Origin: Semisulcospira habei
Taxonomy: Eukaryota; Mollusca; Gastropoda; Semisulcospiridae
DNA length: 64,000 nt
NCBI GenBank assembly: GCA_036245525.1
Contig: BTPG01000005.1
Coordinates: forward strand, 213,452,875 to 213,516,874
Reading direction: 5' to 3'
This document shows positions 51,301-62,267 of the stretch, piece by piece (the first letter of the stretch is position 1; each line of letters opens with the position of its first letter). Position numbers and translations under genes: made by a program. The notes beneath the pieces are model-generated. The model made no database searches, was not told where the DNA came from, and saw only the letters and a program-made list of their open reading frames with translations.

Positions 51301-54110
51301 CACGTTCACAAAAAGCATGAACACACTGTCAATGCGTGGTGAAACAAGTGTTTTAGACTCGTTCACAAACATCATAAACACATGTCAATGCAGGGTAAAT
51401 CAACTGATTTAGACTCGTTCACAAACATCATGAACACACTGTCAATGCGTCTTGAAACAAGTGATTTAGACTCGTTCACAAAGATCATAAACACACTGTC
51501 AATGTGTGGTGAAACAAGTGATTTAGACTAGTTGACAAAAATCATGAACACATTGTCAATGCGTGGTGAAACAATTGATTTAGACTCGTTCACAAACATC
51601 ATAAAGACAATGTCAACGCGTGGTAGCACAAGTGATTTAGACTCGTTTACGAACTTCTTGAACACACTGTCAATGCGTGGTGGCACAAATGATTTAGACT
51701 CGTTCACAAACATCATGAACACACTGTCAATGAGTGCTGAAACAAGCGATTTAGACTCGATCACTAACATCATGAACACACTGTCAATACGTGGTGAAAC
51801 AAGTGATTTAGACTCGTTCACAAACATCATGAACACACTGTGACTGCGTGGTGAAACAAATGATGTTAGACTCATTCACAAACATCATAAACACACTGTC
51901 AATGCGTGGTGAAACAAGTCATTTAGACTCTTTCACAAACATCATTAACACACTGTCAATGCATGGTGAAACAAGTCATTTAGTTTCGTTCACAAACATC
52001 ATGAACACACAGTAAATGCGTGGTGAAACAAGTGATTTAGACTCGTTCACAAACATCATGAACACAATGTAAATGCGTGGGGAAACAAGTGATTTAGACT
52101 CGTTCACAAACAGCATGAACACGCTGTCAATGCGTTGTGGCACAGGTGATTTAGACACGTTCACAAAAGTTATTATCACACTGTCAATGCTTGGTGAAAC
52201 AAGTAATTTAGACTCGTTCACAAACATCATGAACACACAGTCAATGCGTGGTGAAAAAAGTAATTTAGAAACGTTTACAAACATCATGAACACACTGTCA
52301 ATGCGTTGTGGAACAAGTGATTTAGACTCGTTAACAAACATCATGAACATACTGTCAATGCGTGGTGAAACAAATGATTTAGACTCGTGCACAAACATCA
52401 TAAACACACTGTCAATGCATGGTGAAACAAGTGATTTAGACTCGTTCACAAACATTATAAACGCACTGTCAATGCATGGTGAAACGAGTGATTTAAACTC
52501 GTTCACAATCATCATGATCAAACTGTCAATGCGTGTTGAAAAAAATTGATTTACACTCTTTCACAAACATCATGAACACACTGTAAATGCGTGGTGAAAC
52601 AAGTGATTTGGACTCGCTCACATACATCATGAACACACTCTCAATGCGTGGTGAAAAAAGTGATTTAGATTTGTTCACTAACATCATGAACACACTGTCA
52701 AGTTGAGGTGAAACAAGTGATTTAGACTCGTTCACAAACATCATGAACACACTGTCAATGCGTGGTGAAAGCAGTGATTTAGACTCGTTCACAAACGTTA
52801 TAAACACACTGTCAATGCGTCGTGAAACAGCTGATTTTGACTCGTTTACAAACATCATGAACACACTGTCAATGCATGGTAAAACAAGTTTAGACTTATT
52901 CACAAACATCATGAATACACTGTCAATGCGTGGTGAAACAAGTGTTTTACACTCGTTCACAAACACCATGAACACACTGTCACTGCATGGTAAATCAACT
53001 GATTTAGACTCGTTCACAAACATCATGAACACACTGTCAGTGCGTGTTGAAACAAGTGATTTAGATTCGTTCACAAACATCATGAACACACTGCCAATGC
53101 GTGGTGAAACGATTGATTTAGACTCATTCACAAACTTCATGAACACATTGTCAATGCGTAGTGAAACATGTAATTTAGACAAATTCACAAACATCATGAA
53201 CACACTGTCAATGCGTGGAGAAACAAGTGATTTAGACTCGCTAAAAAAACATCATGAACACACCGTCATTTCGTGGTGAAACAAGTCATTTAGACTCGTT
53301 CACAAACATCATGAACACACTGTCAATGAGTGGTGAAACAAGTGATTTAGACTCGTGCACAAACATCATGATCACACTGTCAATGCGTGGTGAAACAAGT
53401 GATATAGACCCGTTCACAAACATCATAAACACACTGTCAATGCGTGGTGAAACAAGTGATTTAGACTCGTTCACAAACATCATGAACACACTGTCAATGC
53501 GTGGTGGAGCAAGTGATTTAGACTCGTTAAAAAACATCATGAAGACAATGTCAATGTCTGGTGAAACAAGTGATTTAGACTCTTTCACAAACTTCATAAA
53601 GACACTGTCAATGCATGGTGAAACAAGTGTTTTAGACACGTGCACAAAAATCATGAGCACATTGTCATTGCGTGGAGGTACAAGTGATTTAGACACGTTC
53701 ACAAACATCACGAACACACTGTCAATGCGTGGTGAAAGAAGTGATTTAGAATCGTTCACAAACATCATGAACACACTTGTCAATGCGTGGTGAAAGAAGT
53801 GATTTAGACTCGTTCACAAACATTATGAACACACTGTAAATGATTGGTGAAACAAGTCATTTAGACTCGTTCACAATCATCATGAACACACTGTCAATGC
53901 GTGGTGAAACAAGTGATTTAGACTAGTTCACAAACATAATGAACACACTGTCAATGCGTGGTGAAACAAGTGATTTAGACTCGTTTACAAACATCATAAA
54001 CAAACTGTCAATGCGTGGTGAAAGACGTGATTTAGGCTCGTTTACAAACATCATGAACACACTGTCAATGCGTTGTGAAATAAGTGATTTAGACACGTTT
54101 ACAAACATCT
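51301..54110. repeat. 57-bp satellite (sat57), array 4
   Basis: About 49 units, same consensus as 39,600-45,686. Open frames of up to 225 codons occur on both strands, interrupted by stops and indels in several units. The last ten bases ACAAACATCT (54,101-54,110) are duplicated at 57,707-57,716 around the LINE insertion. Confidence 0.95.
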
Positions 54111-57100
54111 CGTCGCTACAGGACTTGGAATGGTCAGTGTAGCGACGGGCGAGGGGCGAAACGGCAGGTGAAAGATGTCACTGGAAGCCGCAGTCTCAAA
54201 CCTGCATGCAGGCGGTTCAGGATATTGGTCGCTTGATGTTGACCTGGGGATGACAACATCACTCGGCACACCCTGAACGACCAAGCAGCCTTCTCTAGGG
54301 ACAGCACTGCTTGCTCCACACGGAGAGGGGCCTAGAAAAGGTGGCCTAACCAAAGCTCGTCCCCTCGCAACCCCAGTTGGCTAGCCGCGGTCAACGGGCA
54401 TCTTCTCCTGCGGTCAAAAAACAAGAAAGAATAACGGATCCACTCTCATGACGACCACGACCGGACTCAACGTAGCATGCTGGAACGTCCGAACCATGCT
54501 CGACAAAGCAGACAGCGGACGCCCTGAACGTCGCTCCGCCCTCATTGCCCATGAATTGCGGAGGTTAAACATCGACATCGCCGCGCTCAGCGAAGTACGC
54601 CTTCCGGACGAAGGCAGCCTCCAAGAACTTGGTGCTGGGTACACTCTCTACTGGTCAGGCAGGCCTGCATCAGAAAGACGGCTTTCAGGCGTGGGTTTCA
54701 TGGTCAAGACATCCATTGCGACTAAGCTGGAAAACCTACCAACGGGCCACTCAGACCGCATCATGTCCATGCGCCTCCCACTGAGACACCAGCAGCACGT
54801 CACCCTTCTCAGTGTGTACTCCCCAACCCTCCTGGCAGAGCCTGCTGAAAAGGACAAGTTTTACACTGACCTGCGCAGCCTCCTACAGAGTACCCCTGCA
54901 GACGACAAAGTCATCATCCTTGGCGACTTCAACGCCAGAGTGGGCCAGGACTCTGAAGCCTGGAAAGGAGTCCTCGGTCAGCATGGCGTGGGGAACTGCA
55001 ATGACAATGGCCGCCTACTATTGGAGTTCTGTGCGGAGCAGCAACTGGTCATCACCAACACTACTTTTCAGCAAAAGGACAGTCGAAAGACCACCTGGAT
55101 GCATCCTCGCTCCAAGCACTGGCACCTTATCGACTATGTCCTAGTGCGTCAGAGGGACCGCAGTGACGTCCTCCTCACCAGAGTGATGCCCAGCGCAGAG
55201 TGCCACACTGACCACCGCCTTGTCCGCTGCAAACTCAGGCTCCACTTCAAGCCAAAACCCAAGAAATGGGGGCCCCCGAAGAAAAAGCTTGATGTTGCCA
55301 GCCTTCAGCGTGACGATGTGAAAGCTGCCTTTCAGACAGATTTACAGCGCAGGCTCAAAGACACAGCGGACCCAGTAGACTCCTCCCCTGAAACACTTTG
55401 GGAACAACTGAAAACTGCTATTGCAAAATCCTCTGCAGAAGTCTTGGGTTTCGCCAGAAAGAAGAACAAAGACTGGTTTGACGAAAACGATGTAGAGATC
55501 CAGGAACACCTAGCAAAAAAAAGAGCCGCCCATCAGGCCCACCTAGCCCAGCCTTCCTGCCCTGTGAAGAAGTCTGCCTTCCGCCTCGTCTGCAGCAGTC
55601 TCCAGCGCAAGCTCAGAGATCTCCAGAATGAGTGGTGGACCAGACTTGCACAGAGGACCCAGCTTTGTGCTGACAATGGTGACTACAGGGGCTTCTACGA
55701 AGCACTGAAAGCAGTGTATGGCCCCAGGCACCTGGTACAAAGTCCCCTGCGAAGCGCGAATGGCCAGGCACTCCTCACAGATAATACCTCCATCTTGAAC
55801 CGCTGGTCGGAATACTTTCAGAGCCTCTTCAGCGCTGAGCGCACTGTTCAGGAAGCAGTCATCCTACAAATCCCACACCTCCCAGTAAAGGTTGAATTGG
55901 ACGAACCGCCCACCGCTGAAGAGACCCTCACAGCCATCCACCAGCTCAAGAGTGGCAAAGCAGCAGGCATTGATGGAATACCGCCAGAGATCTGGAAACA
56001 TGGAGGCACAGCACTGCACAACAAGCTCCATGACCTCTTTCTCTGCTGCTGGGAGGAAGGAACACTACCAAAAGATCTCCGTGACGCAGTCGTTATCACC
56101 CTGTACAAGAACAAAGGCGAGAAGTCTGACTGTTCCAACTATCGGGGAATTACCCTGCTGTCCATTGCTGGGAAAATCCTTGCAAGGCTGCTCCTGAATC
56201 GGCTGGTACCTGCCATCGCTGAAGACCAACTCCCAGAGGGCCAGTGTGGCTTCAGAGCAAACAGGAGCACCACCGATATGGTCTTTGTGCTGAGACAGCT
56301 ACAGGAGAAGTGCCGCGAGCAGAACAAAGGGCTGTACGTAACATTTGTCGACCTAACAAAAGCGTTCGACACTGTGAGCAGGCAAGGCATGTGGCAGATC
56401 CTGGAGCGACTTGGCTGTCCCCCAAAGTTCCTCAACATGATTGTCCAGCTACACGAGGACCAGCAAGGCCAGGTCAGACTCAACAATGACCTCTCAGAAC
56501 CATTCCCTATTCTCAACGGCGTAAAGCAGGGCTGCGTGCTGGCACCGACCCTCTTCACCATCTTTTTTAGCATGATGTTGAAGCAGGCCACAGTGGACCT
56601 CGATGATGACGATGCAGTGTACATCAGGTATCGTCTCGATGGCAGCCTGTTCAACCTCAGACGACTGCAGGCCCACACGAAAACCCTAGACCAACTGATT
56701 CGTGAGCTGCTTTTTGCTGATGATGCTGCCCTCGTTGCACACACAGAGAGAGCCCTGCAGCGCATCACGTCTTGCTTCGCAGATGCTGCCCAGCTCTTTG
56801 GACTCGAGGTCAGTCTGAAAAAGACAGAGGTCCTCCATCAGCCGGCACCCAAGACAGTGTATCGCCCTCCTCACATCACCATTGGCGAGTCTGAACTAAA
56901 GTCAGTGCACCAGTTTACTTACCTTGGCTGCATTATCACGTCGGACGCCAAGCTGGACAAGGAGCTTGACAGCAGGCTGGCAAAAGCGAACAGTGCTTTC
57001 GGGCGACTTTTCAAGCGGGTGTGGCACAATCAACAGCTGAAAACAGGCACCAAGATCAGCGTGTACAGAGCTGTGGTCCTCACCACCCTGCTGTATGGTT

Positions 57101-57706
57101 CCGAGTCCTGGGCCCTCTACCGCAGCCAACTACGACTCCTCGAACGCTTCCACCAGCGCTGCCTGCGTACCATCCTGGGCATTCACTGGAGTGACTATGT
57201 CACCAACGTCGAGGTCCTTGAACAGGCTGAAACTGTGAGCATCGAGGCTTTGCTGCTGCGGACACAGCTCCGCTGGGCGGGGCATGTCTCCAGGATGGAG
57301 GATCATCGCCTACCAAAGATCACCCTGTTCGGCGAGCTTGCTACTGGACACCGTGACAGAGGAGCACCAAAGAAGAGATACAAAGACTGTCTCAAGAAGT
57401 CACTTAGTGCCTGCCAAATCGACCACCACCAGTGGTCTTCGCTTGCTGCGGACCGTGACACCTGGCGCTCCACCATTTACAAGGCAGCTGTCTCCTTTGA
57501 GGACTCTCGCAGAGCTAGCCTTAAGGACAAGCGGCTCAGGAGAAAAAACAGAGATGCCGCAGCTCAGAACCCTGGCCAGACCTTCCCCTGCAGCCACTGC
57601 GGTCGAACCTGCCTGTCTCGGATTGGCCTCCGCAGCCACGAACAAGCCTGCAGACGTCGTGGGCAACTCCTATAAAATCTTCGTTCGCGAAGTCAAGCCA
57701 AGGAAA
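54111..57706 (+). mobile_element. Apparently full-length EEP-type LINE (L-C) in sat57
   Basis: A 3.6-kb non-LTR retrotransposon bounded by a 10-bp duplication of the satellite sequence. It has a ~337-bp 5' UTR that starts with a 10-bp stem hairpin, a single uninterrupted ORF and a ~30-bp 3' UTR ending CAAGCCAAGG and a short A-run. Intact ORF, complete 5' end and perfect TSD indicate a recent insertion. A truncated relative lies at 38,920 and an older relative at 2,476-7,276. I cannot fix the clade by eye. Confidence 0.92.
54448..57675 (+). CDS. LINE endonuclease-reverse transcriptase, intact 1,075 aa
   Basis: One open frame from ATG 54,448 to TAA. The N-terminal EEP endonuclease nicks target DNA: VACWNVRTMLDKAD, DIAALSEVRLPDEG, VTLLSVYSPTLLA, IILGDFNARVGQD, WHLIDYVLV, CHTDHRLV. 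A basic linker (about 270-360) leads to the RT: SGKAAGIDGIPPEIWK, YVTFVDLTKAFDTVS (Asp near 635), LNGVKQGCVLAPTLF and LLFADDAALVAHTE (Asp-Asp near 757). Thumb and C-terminal parts follow (FTYLGCIITSDAKLDKEL; LYGSESWALYRSQLRLLERF). The C-terminus carries a CxxC...H...C finger (CSHCGRTCLSRIGLRSHEQAC minus its last residue) likely to bind RNA or target DNA. No missing catalytic residue is seen. No separate ORF1 is present. Confidence 0.93.
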   Translation: MTTTTGLNVACWNVRTMLDKADSGRPERRSALIAHELRRLNIDIAALSEVRLPDEGSLQELGAGYTLYWSGRPASERRLSGVGFMVKTSIATKLENLPTGHSDRIMSMRLPLRHQQHVTLLSVYSPTLLAEPAEKDKFYTDLRSLLQSTPADDKVIILGDFNARVGQDSEAWKGVLGQHGVGNCNDNGRLLLEFCAEQQLVITNTTFQQKDSRKTTWMHPRSKHWHLIDYVLVRQRDRSDVLLTRVMPSAECHTDHRLVRCKLRLHFKPKPKKWGPPKKKLDVASLQRDDVKAAFQTDLQRRLKDTADPVDSSPETLWEQLKTAIAKSSAEVLGFARKKNKDWFDENDVEIQEHLAKKRAAHQAHLAQPSCPVKKSAFRLVCSSLQRKLRDLQNEWWTRLAQRTQLCADNGDYRGFYEALKAVYGPRHLVQSPLRSANGQALLTDNTSILNRWSEYFQSLFSAERTVQEAVILQIPHLPVKVELDEPPTAEETLTAIHQLKSGKAAGIDGIPPEIWKHGGTALHNKLHDLFLCCWEEGTLPKDLRDAVVITLYKNKGEKSDCSNYRGITLLSIAGKILARLLLNRLVPAIAEDQLPEGQCGFRANRSTTDMVFVLRQLQEKCREQNKGLYVTFVDLTKAFDTVSRQGMWQILERLGCPPKFLNMIVQLHEDQQGQVRLNNDLSEPFPILNGVKQGCVLAPTLFTIFFSMMLKQATVDLDDDDAVYIRYRLDGSLFNLRRLQAHTKTLDQLIRELLFADDAALVAHTERALQRITSCFADAAQLFGLEVSLKKTEVLHQPAPKTVYRPPHITIGESELKSVHQFTYLGCIITSDAKLDKELDSRLAKANSAFGRLFKRVWHNQQLKTGTKISVYRAVVLTTLLYGSESWALYRSQLRLLERFHQRCLRTILGIHWSDYVTNVEVLEQAETVSIEALLLRTQLRWAGHVSRMEDHRLPKITLFGELATGHRDRGAPKKRYKDCLKKSLSACQIDHHQWSSLAADRDTWRSTIYKAAVSFEDSRRASLKDKRLRRKNRDAAAQNPGQTFPCSHCGRTCLSRIGLRSHEQACRRRGQLL

Positions 57707-58662
57707 ACAAACATCTTAAACACACGGTCAATGCGTGTTGGTACAAATGATTTAGACTCGTTCACAAACATCATGAAAACACTGTCAATGCGTGGTGAAA
57801 CAATTGATTTAGACTTATTCACAAACATCATGAACACACTGTCAATGCGTGGTGAAACACGTCATTTAGACTCGTTCACAAACATCATGAACACACTGTC
57901 AATGCATGGTGAAACAGGTCATTTAGACTCGTTTACAAACGTCATTATCACACTGTCAATGCTTTGTGAAACAAGTGATTTAGACTCGTTTGCAAACATC
58001 ATGAACACACTGTCAATGCGTGGTAAAACAAGTGATTTAGACTCGTGCACAAACATCATGAAGACACTGTCAATTCATTTCGAAACACTTGATTTCGACT
58101 CGTTCACATACATCATGAACACACTGTCAATGCGTGGTGAAACACGTGATTTAGACTCGTTTACAAACATCATGAACACACTGTCATTGCGTGGTGAAAC
58201 AAGTGATTTAGACTCGTTTACAAACATCTTGAACACACGGTCAATGCGAGGTGGCACAAATGATTTAGACTCGTTCACAAACATCATGAAAACACTGTCA
58301 ATGCGCGGAGAAACAATTGATTTAAACTCTTTTACAAACATAATGAACACACTGTCAATGCGTTGTGAAACAAGTCATTTAGACTCGTTCACAAGCATCA
58401 TGAACACACTGTCAATGCGTTTTGAAACAAGTGATTTAGACTCGTTTACAAACATCAGGAACACACTGTCAATGCATGGTGAAAAAAGTGATTTAGACTC
58501 GTTTACAAACATCAGGAACACACTGTCAATGCATGGTGAAAAAATGATTTAGACTCGTTCACAAACATCATAAACACACTGTCAATGCGTGGTGAAACAA
58601 GTGATTTAGACTCGTTCACAAAGATAATGATCACACTGTCAATGCTTGGTCAAACAAGTTAT
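57707..58662. repeat. 57-bp satellite (sat57), array 5
   Basis: About 16 units up to CAAACAAGTTATTTAA at the piggyBac junction. An open frame from inside the LINE runs through it, but this is a chance continuation. Confidence 0.95.
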
Positions 58663-58875
58663 TTAAAACCCATTATTGCCCACCTTCCCATTTTTGGGAC
58701 ACAACTTATTTTAATTACTGTATCTAAGTGCTTGTGTCACTGTGACTCAGCAGCCTATTGTGTTTATCAGGGGACATCACTGCATCCAGGCATTGTTTTT
58801 GTTTGAGTATTTTCCCTTCACACTTACAGTGAGAGCTGCCATTTGCAGAAAAAAGCTGGTGCCTGCAGCATCAAC

Positions 58876-61036
58876 ATGGCAACCAAGAAAAGGTAAGGAT
58901 TACTTTTTTTACATTACACTTTTATATATAACGCTAAGAACAAAACCTAGAGACTATACTGTTATCTGGTGGTTTTTTTTTTCAGTTTGATGATAGCTTG
59001 AATATGTACTGATCTGTATATGTTAGAGTTACCGTCCCAAAAATGGGACGGTGAGCATGAGAGGGGATGGGTTTTTGCTTATACTATATACACTGTTTTT
59101 TCTGCTTTTGTCCAGGATTTTTACTGTTCATGAAGTGGTATCAATGATGGAAGATGATGCTAACTTTGAAGAAGCTGACATCTTTATTGAACCCCCTCCT
59201 ACAAATGAAGACACCGACGAAGACTGCGGAGACGAAGATGAAGATGGTACTGTCTCCAACCTAAACAGAAATCAGCTGCAGGCTCCTGCTACTGTCACTA
59301 TCCGGAGACAGGGTGAAAAAGTGTCCTATGATGAGATGGAGGAATCTGCTGATGTATCAGAGAATATCAGTGCTCCTATTCAGAGTGCTCCTGCTGCCAC
59401 AGGGACAGTGCAAGATGCATCTGGGGATTCAGAATCCTTGGAGTCAGACGATGCAGCACCTATTCCTTCTACATCCATGGGGAGAAAAAGGAAAGTAACA
59501 CGGCCTGCAGCAACTAAAGCTCGATCTTCAAAGAAAGCAGCAATAAATCAGCGAAGGTGGAGAAATACAGATCTGTCAAATAGGCAAAAGCAACTCTTTT
59601 CCTGGAACAAGACAGATGTTGACCTGTCGAAAATGCCTTCTTCTCCAGTTGATCTGTTTGAGTGCTTCTTTGACAAAGAAATCATTGAAACCTTTGCTGA
59701 TTTTAGCAACATATATGCACGGTCCAATGGCAACTTGACTTTTTTAACCACACCTGAAGAGATCCAGACCTTTCTTGCCATTCTACTCCTGTCTGGATAC
59801 AGTCCTGTGCCCAGGAGACGAATGTATTGGTCTTCAGATGAGGATGTGGGGAAGGATGCTGATCAGTCTGCTATGTCAAGAAACCGCTTTGAAGAAATGC
59901 TGCGGTATTTCCATGTCAGTGATAACGCACATCTGGATGCTGATGACAAGATAAGCAAAGTTCGGCCGTTGCTGACACACATGAATGAAAAGTTTCTGAC
60001 CTTCTTCAAAGCTGTCCAGACACAAAATCTCAGTATCGATGAGTCGATGGTGCCTTATTATGGACGGCACAGTTGCAAACAATTCATACGAGGCAAACCA
60101 CTCAGGTTTGGTTATAAGATTTGGATGCTGAGCACGCCTCTGGGCTATGTCGTCCAGTTTGAGCCCTATCAAGGTGCAAGAGGACGCCAAACTGAATACC
60201 CAGGACTTGGAATGGGGGGTTCGGTTGTTGTTGATCTCATTGCAGAGCTGCAAGAAGAAGAGGGCAGCTCATACCATCTCACGTTTGACAATTTGTTCAC
60301 AAGCCTGCAGCTGGTGGATGTTTTGACAGAGAAAAACATTGCATGCACAGGAACGATACGTGCAAATCGCCTTCAGGATTTCCCTTTGAGGGATGTAAAC
60401 GAGATGAAGAAGACACCAAGGGGAACCTATGACCATGCAACCGACACAAAGACTGTCCTCACTGTTGTTCGGTGGAATGACAACAACATCGTCAATATTG
60501 TTTCAAACAATGTAGGAGTGCATCCACTTCAGACAGCCAAGAGATGGTCAAGGGCTGAATCAAAGCAAGTCACCATTCCTCAACCCTTCATGATCCGCCA
60601 TTACAACAACACTATGGGCGGTGTGGACCGCACAGACCAGAATGTGGCAAAGTACAGAACGGTCATTCGCTGCAAGAAGTGGTGGTGGCCCATCTTTGCC
60701 TATTGTCTGGACCTCAGTATCCAACAAGCCTGGCACCTCTACAGGAACACAGATGTAGCGAAAGACAACCCTTTGGACCTTCTCCTTATCCGCAGGAGCG
60801 TTGTCAGAGTCTATCTTGCACGAGCTGGTCATGCAGGGCCTGGTCGTCCAAGAGGATTTGTATCTCTTGACAAGCGTGTCCCCACAGAGGTCAGGTTTGA
60901 CCGTGTTGACCATCTTGTTCAAAGGTGGCCTACACAACTGAGATGTGCATCATGCGGGAAGAAGACAAAGCGCCGCTGTGCTAAGTGCAAGGTTGGCCTC
61001 CACGACAAATGCTTCCAGCAGTACCATACTCACTGA
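58876..61036 (+). CDS. piggyBac transposase, two exons, 645 aa
   Basis: Cut-and-paste transposase acting at TTAA. Exon 1 is 58,876-58,892 (ATGGCAACCAAGAAAAG). The intron of 223 bp starts GTAAGG and ends CAG at 59,115. Exon 2 is 59,116-61,036. The splice gives an N-terminus MATKKRIFTVHEVVSM, typical of the family; without splicing the first frame would start in intron sequence. An acidic N-terminal region and a basic patch (GRKRKVTRPAATKARSSKK) lead to the DDE-type core. Catalytic aspartates are in LSIDESMV (60,038), LTFDNLFTS (60,287) and GGVDRTDQ (60,626). The C-terminal Cys-rich finger is CASCGKKTKRRCAKCKVGLH plus later Cys/His. Fully open. Confidence 0.9.
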
Positions 61037-61270
61037 AACTCTTAACAGCTTATGTGGTGCTAAAATCACCTAAGACAGTGACAGCTGGACATCACAAAAA
61101 ATTGACAAAATTGAAACTGTCCTTTACTTGCAATTGTTTCTTCTTTTTTTCCCCTTCTTTTAATAGTTATGATTTTTCTTGTTTTCTAAAGATACCTAAA
61201 AGCAAATTAAATCAAAATATTGTTTTGTTGCGTTTACTTTGTTTTCACCTCAATTATTACATTTTCTTTC

Positions 61271-61276
61271 AATAAA
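61271..61276 (+). terminator. Polyadenylation signal AATAAA of the piggyBac gene
   Basis: AATAAA 235 bp after the transposase stop, followed by T- and GT-rich sequence. Consistent with the transcript 3' end inside the element. Confidence 0.65.
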
Positions 61277-61505
61277 AGTTTACTAGTTTCAGTATTTTGG
61301 TTCTTGTGTTCACTCTTTGAAAAATGAAAAACCCCTACCCATTCCTGCCCACCGTCCCATTTTTGGGACATATACATTTTATTGTCTAAATGATAAATTT
61401 CAAAGTTTTAATCAAAATTTGATCAACACATGTCCATTGTAGACCATTATCCATAATATAAACTAATTTGCACTTTGAAAAAAAAATTGGGCATTAGTGG
61501 GTTAA

Positions 61506-61610
61506 GAAGGTACATGAATCGTAACCATGATAGCTCAAATAAATAACGGATCGTTTCCTACGATCAACACATGCATGCTTACACAGGACAACACAACTAC
61601 AATCGTAACA
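61506..61610 (-). repeat. LTR retrotransposon 3, 3' LTR fragment
   Basis: On the minus strand the LTR begins TGTTACGATTGTAGTTGTG at 61,610, directly after a purine-rich tract (AAAGAGTGGGGTAA, 61,611-61,624). Only about 105 bp remain before the piggyBac end. Confidence 0.65.
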
Positions 61611-61624
61611 TTACCCCACTCTTT

Positions 61625-61825
61625 AGAATGAAATTTCACAAAAATTTCTTCTCAAATCTCAAAATTACGTTTGTGGTTGTATTAACCTACACAAAAAGAC
61701 AAATAATAAAAATTTCACATCAAAATGAAATCAAAATGATCGTCTCACAGTTTCTTTAAACAGTCCTGAGCGAAGACATGTCCCTTTAAAATGTCATGAA
61801 AACCAAAATGTTTATCTTATCTGTT
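61625..61825. other. 3' UTR of LTR retrotransposon 3
   Basis: AT-rich non-coding DNA between the RNase H remnant and the polypurine tract. No gene. Confidence 0.55.
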
Positions 61826-62264
61826 CTGGACTGCTCTGCTCAGGTAATCCGCTCCAAAGTTCTGTGAACCCTTGGTTAAACTAAAAATCAATGTCAAAAT
61901 TTGCTTCAGGAACATCACAAAATCATGCGGTACAGTTCACAGTTCACACAGTTCAAACTTTACTGGTCCTGGGTCGAACACCGTCGGCTTATGGAAAGTA
62001 CGATAGTCCGGTTCTTTTACGATGACCACTGGCAATCTGTAATCTCTGTCGACTCCCACGTCTGGTGTCTTCCAACGTCTCCCTCAGTCCTTCACTCGTG
62101 TTGCGAAGCCGACGACACGGCTCGTCACGAAGCGGCTCGTTCGATGTCAGATTAACCTCGTGCTGGATGGTGTCTGTTGTCCCTGGGTCAGATATAAACC
62201 GATGCTTGAACTCTCGAGTCAGGACGCGCAGTTCTTCTCGTTGTGTCGGAGCCAGATTCTGACC
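61826..62264 (-). pseudogene. RT N-terminus fused by deletion to the end of RNase H
   Basis: On the minus strand, after a TAG, the frame reads LAPTQREELRVLTREFKHRF and TTDTIQHEVNLTSNEPLRDE. A frameshift leads to YRLPVVIVKEPDYRTFHK and VFDPGPVKFEL. These are the entry and first finger of a Ty3/gypsy RT. The next recognisable motif is NFGADYLSRAVQ, the very end of RNase H. The whole catalytic core between them is gone. The fragment proves that RT follows integrase in this family. Confidence 0.75.
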
Positions 62265-62267
62265 GAA

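Larger units (their letters stand above)
58663..61505 (+). mobile_element. piggyBac DNA transposon, intact-looking
   Basis: About 2.84 kb bounded by TTAA at 58,663-58,666 and 61,502-61,505. The left end reads AACCCATTATTGCCCA. The right end, inverted, reads CCCACTAATGCCCAA, so the ends are an imperfect TIR of about 16 bp with a 2-base offset. Internal copies of a near-palindrome TCCCATTTTTGGGAC lie near both ends and in the intron. It encodes one complete transposase with intron and poly(A) signal AATAAA at 61,271. Left flank is sat57 and right flank is LTR element 3, so it sits at or near a junction of the two. Confidence 0.88.

Noticed and set aside
54111..54200. Hammerhead ribozyme at the LINE 5' end
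   Set aside because: A GAAA is present downstream but I could not find the CUGANGA core in the right place; only the hairpin is reported.
57284..58552. A 422-aa frame overlapping the LINE 3' end and running into sat57
   Set aside because: It is an out-of-frame shadow of the LINE ORF continuing by chance into the satellite frame.
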